64,000 nt of DNA from Berkiella sp050247135 (lineage in GTDB: Bacteria > Pseudomonadota > Gammaproteobacteria > Berkiellales > Berkiellaceae), in NCBI GenBank assembly GCA_050247135.1, contig JBFWUT010000002.1, forward strand, positions 103,573 through 167,572, in the 5' to 3' direction. Below, piece after piece: positions 25,607 through 32,384 of the stretch; positions within the stretch are counted from its first letter, which is position 1, and every line of letters begins with the position of its first letter. Below the pieces are notes generated by a model that did no database searches, had not been told where the DNA came from, and saw only the letters and a program-made list of their open reading frames with translations. Both the position numbers and the translations under genes were made by a program.

Positions 25607-27949
25607 TTACTCAATAATACCTTTTCTTGCTTTTGCGAATTTGATTATGGTCGACTCACACATTTTATGGATATCTTCTGGCCTTTTATCGGTCAGCAAG
25701 GCTAAAGCTTCATCAATGGTGTTTACAGCATACACATTAAAAAGCCCCTTCTCACAAGCCTCTACGACTTCTTTCTTCAACATCAGATTTTTGATATTAG
25801 TGTGAGGAATGATAACCCCCTGAGAACCTGTCAGACCTTCAATGACACACATATCAAAAAAGCCTTCTACTTTTTCATTAATCCCACCTACCGATTGCAC
25901 AATGCCATGTTGGTTGATTGAACCTGAGACACCTAGTGATTGCTTTAACGGTACATTTGCCAGAGAAGAGATCAGAGCACATAGCTCACCTAACGAAGCG
26001 CTATCACCATCGATCAGGCCATACGTTTGCTCTAATACCAAGCTTGCCGACAAGAAAAAAGGCTGGTCTATAGCATAATGCCCTTTTAGATAACCTGCCA
26101 GTATTAACACTCCCTTAGAGTGATTGGCGCCACCTAAATTGACTTCTCTTTGAATATCCACCATCGACTCTTTACCTGATCGCGTAGTAGCCGTAATACG
26201 GGTGGGCAAACCAAAGGAAAAATTCGATAAATTGATAATAGAAATGCCATTGACTTGCCCAACCGCTTCACTTTTTAGATCGATCAAGATACTACCTGTT
26301 GTAATGTCTTCATAAAACTCTTTACGAATTTTATCGATACGTTGAATTTTTGCTTCAAAGGTTTTTTCGACATCAGCCTGATAAACTACTTTCTCACCGC
26401 GTTTAGATGCCCAATAGTTGGACTCTTCCATAATTTCAACAAGCGCACTTCGCTGGAGGGCAATTTTTTGCGAGTCACCAGCTGCCCGTATGCATCGATT
26501 GATAATTTCAGCGATTGCACTTTTGTGAAAGATAGATAATTTTCTTCTTTTAATTATTCTTGCCAAATATGCAGCAAATTTTTCAATTTGCTCATTACTT
26601 CGCTCTATAGTGGTTTCAAAGTCAACCAACACCTTAAATAGTTTATTGAAATCATCATCTTCTTCACTCAGAGAGTCATATTTTTCTCTGTAGCCAAGCA
26701 ATATGACTTTGACATCTAATGGTATCGCTTCGGGTTGTAACTGTGTTGAGCTTACATTAGCATGCGTTTGCAACGGTTCCATTGATATTTTTTTTGATAG
26801 CAAAATTCGCTTTAAACTTTCCCATGCGTGAGATTCTTTTAAAACCTTGTTTATTTCTATAATTAGATAACCACCATTTGCTTTATGTAAAGCGCCAGGC
26901 TTAATGAGTGTGAGATCACTAATCACAGTACCATGTTCTGCAGTTCCCTCTAATTGCCCAACTAAATTGATATAGGTAGGATTACTCTCAAAAACAATTG
27001 GCGAATGCGCCATTTTATCATTGCCTACTATCACATTTACTGCATAGCGTATGAGTTTTAACCTTTCGTGAACCTCATCATCTTCTTTCTTATTGCCAAC
27101 TTTATTTAAAAAGATTTCTGGAGACTCGACAATATCTTTTTGAACATCTCTTAAGTAGGTTAAAACCTTTGGATCATTGTATTTTTCTTTTAATCCCGCA
27201 ATCAATGTTGCCACCAATGTATTGGTGAATTCGGTTTTGATTTCTTTTAATTTAATATGTTTTTGTTGAAACCAAGCGGGCATTTCTTCTTTCATTCGAG
27301 TTAATCTATTTTGTATCTTATTTATTTTTAAGATAATATTTTTTTGTTCTTTTTCACTCAGCTTTGCAAATTGCTCCTTGGTCATTTTTTCGTTATCAAC
27401 CCAAGCTACCACTTCATAATTGCCAGGCTTACCGATGAGCATTAAACCGTAATCATTAGCATCTCTAATAATTTTGTTAATTAGTTTTTCTTCTCTGCTT
27501 TTATGCTTAGAGCGAATCCGTTCAATGCTAGTTCGGTATTCCTTACTCTCAAACATCGCTGGGATCGCATAACCTAATTGATCAATAAAAGCTTGCATAT
27601 CTTGCTTAAAAATATCGCCCTCACCGCTAGGAAATTTTAAAGCAATCGGTTTGTGTGATTCTTTGAAATTATTGACATAACACCAGTCATCGGGAGGTGG
27701 CTGCGCTGACACTACCTTACGTAAGTAATTTTTAATAAAATATTTCTTACCTAATCCTGAGGGACCTGCAGCATATAAGTGATACGCTATTTGCCTCATT
27801 TCAATGCCAAATGACAGCGCTTGCAAAGCCCTCGTTTGACCAATATTTTCAACTAAATTTGTAATTTCCTCTGTCGTAGCAAATGAAAGCCTATCGGAGT
27901 CAACCGCAGGACGCAGTATTGAGCAAGATAAGGGTGCGATTTCTTTCAT
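25607..27949 (-). CDS. Lon-like ATP-dependent protease (LonB/YcbZ type)
   Basis: A 780-residue AAA+ protease related to the Lon-related proteins COG1067 / E. coli YcbZ. The N-terminal ATPase has GPSGLGKK at about residue 60, with Lys where Walker A usually has Thr or Ser, and a long Lys/Glu helical insertion (residues 140-290). An AAA segment resembling HKANGGYLIIEINKVL (Walker B-like) follows. The C-terminal Lon proteolytic domain spans about 560-770. The Ser-Lys dyad is visible in GDSASLGELCAL and in GGINEKVEGF. The odd Walker A suggests weak or absent ATP hydrolysis at that site, as known for some members of this family. A role in protein quality control is likely. Confidence 0.88.
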   Translation of the reverse strand: MKEIAPLSCSILRPAVDSDRLSFATTEEITNLVENIGQTRALQALSFGIEMRQIAYHLYAAGPSGLGKKYFIKNYLRKVVSAQPPPDDWCYVNNFKESHKPIALKFPSGEGDIFKQDMQAFIDQLGYAIPAMFESKEYRTSIERIRSKHKSREEKLINKIIRDANDYGLMLIGKPGNYEVVAWVDNEKMTKEQFAKLSEKEQKNIILKINKIQNRLTRMKEEMPAWFQQKHIKLKEIKTEFTNTLVATLIAGLKEKYNDPKVLTYLRDVQKDIVESPEIFLNKVGNKKEDDEVHERLKLIRYAVNVIVGNDKMAHSPIVFESNPTYINLVGQLEGTAEHGTVISDLTLIKPGALHKANGGYLIIEINKVLKESHAWESLKRILLSKKISMEPLQTHANVSSTQLQPEAIPLDVKVILLGYREKYDSLSEEDDDFNKLFKVLVDFETTIERSNEQIEKFAAYLARIIKRRKLSIFHKSAIAEIINRCIRAAGDSQKIALQRSALVEIMEESNYWASKRGEKVVYQADVEKTFEAKIQRIDKIRKEFYEDITTGSILIDLKSEAVGQVNGISIINLSNFSFGLPTRITATTRSGKESMVDIQREVNLGGANHSKGVLILAGYLKGHYAIDQPFFLSASLVLEQTYGLIDGDSASLGELCALISSLANVPLKQSLGVSGSINQHGIVQSVGGINEKVEGFFDMCVIEGLTGSQGVIIPHTNIKNLMLKKEVVEACEKGLFNVYAVNTIDEALALLTDKRPEDIHKMCESTIIKFAKARKGIIE

Positions 27950-28118
27950 TCAACTTTTTCATTCAATAACAAGTATATTTAGATATTCTATTAAGTATAG
28001 CGCTCGCCTTGTTCTTTAAACTTAAATAAGCTCTTCTTTTTTACAGTAAAGAAAATATCTAAAGTGTCGACGGAATGATTTATCGTCATCGTCTTTGTCC
28101 CCTTTAAGGAGCGCATCC

Positions 28119-28451
28119 ATGAGAAATCTTATTGTAAAATCAGTTATTTTGGGATTGGTAGCATTTAGTGCCAGCACTTTCGCTGTTGAAAAAATCACCA
28201 TCACCGGCAAACCCATTCTGCTGGAAAGAAAAGGGGAATTATATGTGTACCCTTCAGGTTCTTCATTAGGTAAAGATTATCAATACGTTATCATTGATGG
28301 TAAGGAAAGGGCTTGTTTCTTGGATAAAAGACCTGATTTTGTTAATTTGGACGTAGTCACAATTAATGTGGAAGTCGGTTCTGAAAAAGCTGCATGGAAC
28401 TGCTATTCACTTGATCCTAGTGTTTTTGTCATTGAAACAGTAAACCAATAA
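28119..28451 (+). CDS. small exported protein
   Basis: A 110-residue protein with AAGGAG seven bases before ATG 28119 (an upstream in-frame start is less likely). A Sec signal peptide spans residues 1-20 (MRNLIVKSVILGLVAFSAST, cleaved after FA). The mature 90 residues look like a small beta-barrel (ITITGKPILLERKGELYVYP), with two Cys near residues 66 and 93 that could form a disulfide. Function unknown; probably periplasmic. Confidence 0.75.
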   Translation: MRNLIVKSVILGLVAFSASTFAVEKITITGKPILLERKGELYVYPSGSSLGKDYQYVIIDGKERACFLDKRPDFVNLDVVTINVEVGSEKAAWNCYSLDPSVFVIETVNQ

Positions 28452-28458
28452 TATATAG

Positions 28459-28488
28459 TGCTGCGGTTGAATAAACCGCAGCATTTTC
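28459..28488. terminator. bidirectional intrinsic terminator
   Basis: A 10-base perfect stem, TGCTGCGGTT with AACCGCAGCA, encloses a 5-base loop and is followed by TTTTC on the plus strand. It lies between the convergent genes ending at 28451 and 28491 and could serve both. Confidence 0.75.
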
Positions 28489-28490
28489 AA

Positions 28491-28883
28491 TTAAGGTTGA
28501 TAATTCTTTGTTGGATCATTGATTTGAATTGTTTTATTCACCAGCAACGGTTGCCCTTTTTCATCTACAGCATAGGTATAAATGACAAAGCTCATTGATG
28601 ATCGATCGATTTTATTATCCGCAGAAACTTCGAGATCATGAATTGTGGGAAATTTAGGATCCAATGGGTTTGCCGCATCGGTTTGAATCACGACCAACAC
28701 TTGCTTGGCATCTTTTATTTCTTTCGTTGTTTGCCAATTGTTTTGCTCCACGACTTTATTGACTAACTTTGTTGCATCTGGCGTTTTCGCAATCACATAG
28801 ACATGATTGTTTTCTTTTTCTTTAGGGCCACAGGCAAATAAAAATAACGCACAAAGGGTGGTAATGATAATGCGACGCATCAA
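28491..28883 (-). CDS. small lipoprotein
   Basis: A 130-residue protein with a type II signal peptide: two Arg, a hydrophobic stretch and the lipobox L-F-A-C18. After the Cys it reads GPKEKENNHVYVIAKTPDAT, followed by an alternating alpha/beta domain. The protein would be anchored in the inner or outer membrane by lipid on Cys18. No family recognised. It is convergent with the small exported protein at 28119 across a terminator. Confidence 0.75.
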   Translation of the reverse strand: MMRRIIITTLCALFLFACGPKEKENNHVYVIAKTPDATKLVNKVVEQNNWQTTKEIKDAKQVLVVIQTDAANPLDPKFPTIHDLEVSADNKIDRSSMSFVIYTYAVDEKGQPLLVNKTIQINDPTKNYQP

Positions 28884-29197
28884 GTTGGTTCCTTCTTAAT
28901 TTGATCCAAGAAGAAAGCATAACGTAATTTTCAACTCAAGAGATAGAAAATTAAGTCGTGTTAATACCAATCCCATGAGCCGTTTTATTTAATCTCTGAT
29001 CAAGCGCGCTCTCTTGCGTTGAATGAACTTAATAAATGGCTTTGCATGCACATCACTTACGCCAAAATCATGATAGCTCATTGGAGATCAGTGTAGTAAC
29101 GCTGCAAAAAGTCAAATAGCTGACCTTTATTTGCTAACATATTGCGTACAAGAAAGGCATTTGTCAGAATTGGCTGAATTCATGAGGAAGATGACTA
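28884..29197. other. intergenic stretch without a recognisable gene
   Basis: These 314 bases between divergent genes contain no ORF of note and no RNA-gene signature that I can see. The last 30 bases hold the ribosome-binding site (AGGAAG) of the nucleotidyltransferase-like gene at 29198. The segment TTAATACCAATCCCATGAG near 28960 is reminiscent of transposon-end sequence, but no transposase remnant is evident. Confidence 0.5.
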
Positions 29198-29932
29198 ATG
29201 CAAAATCAAATCAATGACTTACCCGTGAACGTACAACAAAGCCTCGCCGATTTTGTTACTAGCGCGAAACAATATTGCCAAGACTCTCTCATCTCCATCG
29301 TGCTTTATGGCTCCGGCGCCGAAGGTCGTCTGCGTGCCTCCTCTGATGTGAATCTCATTTTAGTTTTGAGATCTTATGATATTGAGTGCATTAATCCTCT
29401 GCGTGAAAAGTTGCGGCTTTATCATGCGGCTATTCAGCTGAACGTCATGTTTATTCTTGAATCAGAAATTGACATCGCCGTTGACGCTTTTGCGGTAAAA
29501 TTCACCGATGTTCTCAATCGTCATCGTGTCCTTTATGGAACTGACCCTTTTAACAATATTAAAGTCTCAAGAATCGCCACATTAGAGCGATTGAAACAAG
29601 TTATTATTAATCTCACCTTACGGCTTCGTGAACGTTATGCGCTAGTGAGCTTGCGAGAAGAACAACTCGTGCATGTGATAGCCGATGTCAGCGGCCCGAT
29701 TCGCTCTTGTGCCGCTGCCATTCTAAACCTTGAAGGCAAGCGTGAAACGCACCCTAAAGAAGCCTTAGCAGCTTTAACACAACAGTTAGGCGGTGACTGG
29801 ACTTCACTTTTACAAAATATGTCACGCTCAAGGCAAGATCAAGAACTTGGCTCTGGAGAACAAGCCAAAACAGTCCTTTCTTTGCTGGTATTACTTAAAG
29901 CGATGTATGATCATGTTCAAGGGTTAGCGTGA
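29198..29932 (+). CDS. nucleotidyltransferase-fold protein
   Basis: A 244-residue protein whose residues 28-70 match the MNT/pol-beta nucleotidyltransferase core: LYGSGAEGRLRASSDVNLIL. The usual pair of metal-binding acids is Ser-Asp-x-Asp, but here the second is Asn (S-D-V-N), so catalysis may be reduced. The C-terminal half is helical, as in the HEPN-like or substrate-domain part of such proteins. AGGAAG lies seven bases before the ATG. It is the first gene of a tightly packed operon with a TIGR04222-like membrane protein, an MNIO enzyme and a short partner. The next gene's ribosome-binding site overlaps its stop codon, so translation is coupled. Confidence 0.8.
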   Translation: MQNQINDLPVNVQQSLADFVTSAKQYCQDSLISIVLYGSGAEGRLRASSDVNLILVLRSYDIECINPLREKLRLYHAAIQLNVMFILESEIDIAVDAFAVKFTDVLNRHRVLYGTDPFNNIKVSRIATLERLKQVIINLTLRLRERYALVSLREEQLVHVIADVSGPIRSCAAAILNLEGKRETHPKEALAALTQQLGGDWTSLLQNMSRSRQDQELGSGEQAKTVLSLLVLLKAMYDHVQGLA

Positions 29933-29939
29933 GGTTTTG

Positions 29940-30800
29940 ATGGAAATGAACCCATTAAATTTCTCTGGCCCTCTATTTCTCGCTTTTTATCTCGGTGTAG
30001 GTTTGATCACCACACTTTTGATTTATTATAAAATTAAAAGGCAGGAAACGCCCTCGCGCCAACCCAAGTTAGTGCTCGACAATCCCTATGAAATCGCGAT
30101 TTTACGTGCAGGCGATGATGAGGCGTTGCGTATTGCAGCGTTGTCGTTAGTCTCGCGCGAATTATTAACCACCGATGGCAAGTTTTTAACCACTAAAAAT
30201 CCCACCGCGCTTGCCCATGTCAGACAAGACATCGAGCGCGCAATACTCAAAAAGTTCTTAACAGCCGGTAAAGCCAGCGGCATGTTTAACGATGAAACAC
30301 TTAAAGGCGAATGTTTTGTTTATCGCAGATCATTACAAGATAATGATTTAGTGACGACCCCAGCACATCTTGCTGCAAGAGGAAAATGGATAGCCTTGGG
30401 ATATGTGTTGCTAGGAGGACTTGCTGGCGCAAAAATATTATTAGCATTTTGGCGCGGCCATTTTGATGTCACATTTTTAGTGATGATGGCCATTGGCTTT
30501 TTTGCCATTTTACGAGCTTTACAAAATAAAGAAAGAACAGGCTTAGGTGACCAAGTCCTTGAAGATTTAAAAAGCCTGTTTATGGGCTTGTATCAGCGAA
30601 GGCATTACATTAAAACCCGCGGTGAAAGCAATGAACCCGCTCTTTTAGCAGCCGTATTTGGCATAGGAGCGCTTTCAACTGCGCAGTTTCCGTTTCTTAA
30701 AACCTTATTTTTTAAGCCAAGTACTGAGTCTAGTTCTAGCTGGGATTTATCATCCTGTGGTGGTGGTTGCGGTGGAGGTTGCGGCGGATGCGGCAGCTAA
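29940..30800 (+). CDS. TIGR04222-like membrane protein with C-terminal Cys/Gly tail
   Basis: A 286-residue protein from ATG 29940 (GAGG overlaps the stop of the previous gene). It has a membrane segment near residues 8-30 (FLAFYLGVGLITTLLIYYKI), a soluble domain of about 110 residues starting DNPYEIAILRAGDDEALRIA, two closely spaced membrane helices (about 150-195), and a last hydrophobic part near 240. It ends SSCGGGCGGGCGGCGS. The soluble segment followed by membrane helices and a low-complexity Cys/Gly end is the TIGR04222 pattern. The next gene encodes a DUF692/MNIO enzyme, a class that modifies cysteines in peptides, so the four-Cys tail is a candidate substrate. This is inference. Confidence 0.85.
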   Translation: MEMNPLNFSGPLFLAFYLGVGLITTLLIYYKIKRQETPSRQPKLVLDNPYEIAILRAGDDEALRIAALSLVSRELLTTDGKFLTTKNPTALAHVRQDIERAILKKFLTAGKASGMFNDETLKGECFVYRRSLQDNDLVTTPAHLAARGKWIALGYVLLGGLAGAKILLAFWRGHFDVTFLVMMAIGFFAILRALQNKERTGLGDQVLEDLKSLFMGLYQRRHYIKTRGESNEPALLAAVFGIGALSTAQFPFLKTLFFKPSTESSSSWDLSSCGGGCGGGCGGCGS

Positions 30801-31654
30801 TACGAGATCGCGTCGGGCTTGGATGGCGCTCTGAATTAGCGCCAGCGATCCTTTCTCATTTAGATGAAATTGATGTCGTCGAAGTCATCATAGACGATTA
30901 TTTTAAACAACCCTTAGCAAAACTGCGTCCCCTTAAATTATTAGAAAACCAAGTAGACGTGATTTATCACGGGGTGGGTCTTGGTTTAGCCTCTTCAATT
31001 CCTGTACCGCAAAAAAATCTCGATAACTTGGCTCGCGTTTTTGATTACCTAGAGCCAAAATGTTGGTCAGAGCATTTAGCTTTTGTGCGCGCAGGTAATA
31101 TTGAAATTGGCCATTTAGCCGCACCGCCTCGCACGCAAGCTACCATCGAGGGCACGCTAGATAATTTAAAACGTGTTAAGCACGTGGTAGGTAGTTTGCC
31201 TGCACTTGAAAATATTGCCACTTTAATCGACCCTCCCGGTTCAACCCTATTAGAATCAGAATGGACAACGGCTATTTTGCAGCAATCTGGTTGTAAACTA
31301 TTACTCGATTTACACAATCTATATTCCAATGCCCTTAATTTTGATTTTGATCCCGTCGCTTATCTGAAAACCTTTCCCTTGGACCTTGTGGAGTTGGTAC
31401 ATTTAAGTGGCGGGAAATGGATCTCTGAGCCAGCGGGTTTTACAGGCAAGCGCTTATTAGATGATCATGTACATGGTGTGCCAGAAGCGGTTTTTCAATT
31501 ATTAGCCGTTTTAGCAAAAAATACTTCCCAGCCTCTTACCGTCATGATTGAGCGCGATGGCGAATACCCGCCTTTTTCAACACTACTTAATGAAATTAAG
31601 CAAGCAAAAGCCATTTTACAAGAAGCGAGACAATATGAGTGCGCAATCCTTTGA
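30788..31654 (+). CDS. DUF692 / MNIO family multinuclear iron oxidase-like protein
   Basis: A 288-residue TIM-barrel protein of the DUF692 (MNIO) family, whose studied members (MbnB, TglH) oxidise peptide cysteines with iron. Family landmarks are present in order: RVGLGWRSELAP, the metal-site His61 in YHGVGLGLASS, WSEHLAF, LENIATL, LLDLHNLYSNA, VHLSGG, LLDDHVHGVP and a final MIERDGEYPPF. ATG 30788 is chosen because GGAGG lies nine bases upstream. This places the start inside the codons of the Cys/Gly tail of the preceding gene, a 13-base overlap. The protein lacks a signal peptide. Downstream, the 92-residue partner overlaps by 20 bases. Confidence 0.9.
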   Translation: MRQLIRDRVGLGWRSELAPAILSHLDEIDVVEVIIDDYFKQPLAKLRPLKLLENQVDVIYHGVGLGLASSIPVPQKNLDNLARVFDYLEPKCWSEHLAFVRAGNIEIGHLAAPPRTQATIEGTLDNLKRVKHVVGSLPALENIATLIDPPGSTLLESEWTTAILQQSGCKLLLDLHNLYSNALNFDFDPVAYLKTFPLDLVELVHLSGGKWISEPAGFTGKRLLDDHVHGVPEAVFQLLAVLAKNTSQPLTVMIERDGEYPPFSTLLNEIKQAKAILQEARQYECAIL

Positions 31655-31913
31655 GCTAATATTAGCCAGACTTTATACCGATTCGGCATTTCGCCAATTA
31701 TTTCTTGTAAATCCCGAGTGCGCTTTGGCAGATTGTGATTTAAGTGAAGAAGAACGCGTACAATTTTTTGCCATTGATAAAGCTGGGCTAATGATGGCTG
31801 CGCAGTGCTTTTTGCATAAACGTAAAAAGAGGGCGCAGACGGTTTGGGTACGGTTAAGGAAACTCTGTCAACGCACCTTCTCACGAATGATTTTTCATGT
31901 GCCGCATGTGTAA
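31635..31913 (+). CDS. short partner protein of the MNIO operon
   Basis: A 92-residue protein starting at ATG 31635, overlapping the MNIO gene by 20 bases. The N-terminal half (SFELILARLYTDSAFRQLFL, then NPECALADCDLSEEE) resembles short Nif11/LigA-like helical domains that often accompany peptide-modifying enzymes; this resemblance is by pattern only. The second half becomes strongly basic (FLHKRKKRAQTVWVRLRKLC) and contains three Cys across the protein. It may bind the Cys/Gly-tailed substrate or the MNIO enzyme. It is the last gene of the operon. Confidence 0.75.
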   Translation: MSAQSFELILARLYTDSAFRQLFLVNPECALADCDLSEEERVQFFAIDKAGLMMAAQCFLHKRKKRAQTVWVRLRKLCQRTFSRMIFHVPHV

Positions 31914-31939
31914 ACTATACAATTAGCTCAGCAAAGGGT

Positions 31940-32051
31940 CGTTGCATGATTTTTATTTTTCTACTGTACCCGTATAATTTTAGTAGAATTATGTATAAAT
32001 TACACAGGTGCAGCGATGCCAACGAATCGTGGACAACGTGCTATAACAGAT
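31940..32051 (+). repeat. 5' end repeat of F-box/HEAT gene, copy 1
   Basis: About 112 bases that align with 32272-32384 (promoter -10 TATAAT at 31973, leader, ribosome-binding site AGGTG and the first 12 codons), with scattered substitutions. In copy 2 they open the full F-box/HEAT gene. Confidence 0.85.
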
Positions 32052-32108
32052 GATAATGATACTACAAGGCTAAGAAAGCGACGAATGAGGCCAAGCCCCG
32101 CGGCCTGA
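32016..32108 (+). pseudogene. internally deleted duplicate of the F-box/HEAT gene
   Basis: A 30-codon ORF remains in frame between the same ribosome-binding site (AGGTG) and the same ending as the full gene downstream. It begins MPTNRGQRA and ends MRPSPAA, compared with MPTNREQRA and MRPSPAA in the 681-residue protein at 32349. Everything between, including the F-box and all HEAT repeats, is missing. The flanking 3' sequence also matches, including a degraded piece of the convergent mitochondrial-carrier gene's end (about 32190-32230). It is therefore a scar of a tandem duplication with an internal deletion, although the short peptide could still be translated. Confidence 0.75.
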
Positions 32109-32183
32109 GTGATCCCTGCAAATCTCCAATGTAAAAAGGCGAGCGGCGATAAGGGTGGGGGCTGTGCCCCCTTTCGTCATACC
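32083..32183 (+). repeat. 3' end repeat of F-box/HEAT gene, copy 1
   Basis: These 101 bases match 34369-34469 with only two visible mismatches. They carry the last codons (MRPSPAA), the stop and a terminator. The higher identity here than in the 5' repeat suggests recent conversion or strong constraint. Confidence 0.92.
32157..32174 (+). terminator. GC-rich terminator, copy 1
   Basis: GGGGGC-TGT-GCCCCC followed by TTT; the same hairpin closes the full gene at 34443-34460. Confidence 0.6.
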
Positions 32184-32271
32184 ATTCATCACACCCTTAT
32201 TTTACTGATTTCATTTTTACATTTTTTCTAGAAAAAGGAATAAATAATAACTGAATAGAACTATCATACAG

Positions 32272-32384
32272 CGTTGCACGATTTTTGTTTTTTCTGCTGT
32301 ACCTGTATAATTTTAGTAGGATTATATATGAATGACACAGGTGCAACGATGCCAACGAATCGTGAACAACGTGCTAAAACAGAT
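32272..32384 (+). repeat. 5' end repeat of F-box/HEAT gene, copy 2
   Basis: Counterpart of 31940-32051. It contains TATAAT at 32306-32311 and the ribosome-binding site that sets the start at ATG 32349; an upstream ATG at 32328 is not conserved in frame in copy 1. Confidence 0.85.

Noticed and set aside
28884..29197. Transposase remnant in the long intergenic region
   Set aside because: Only a vague resemblance to an insertion-sequence end; no ORF remnant or second inverted end could be found.
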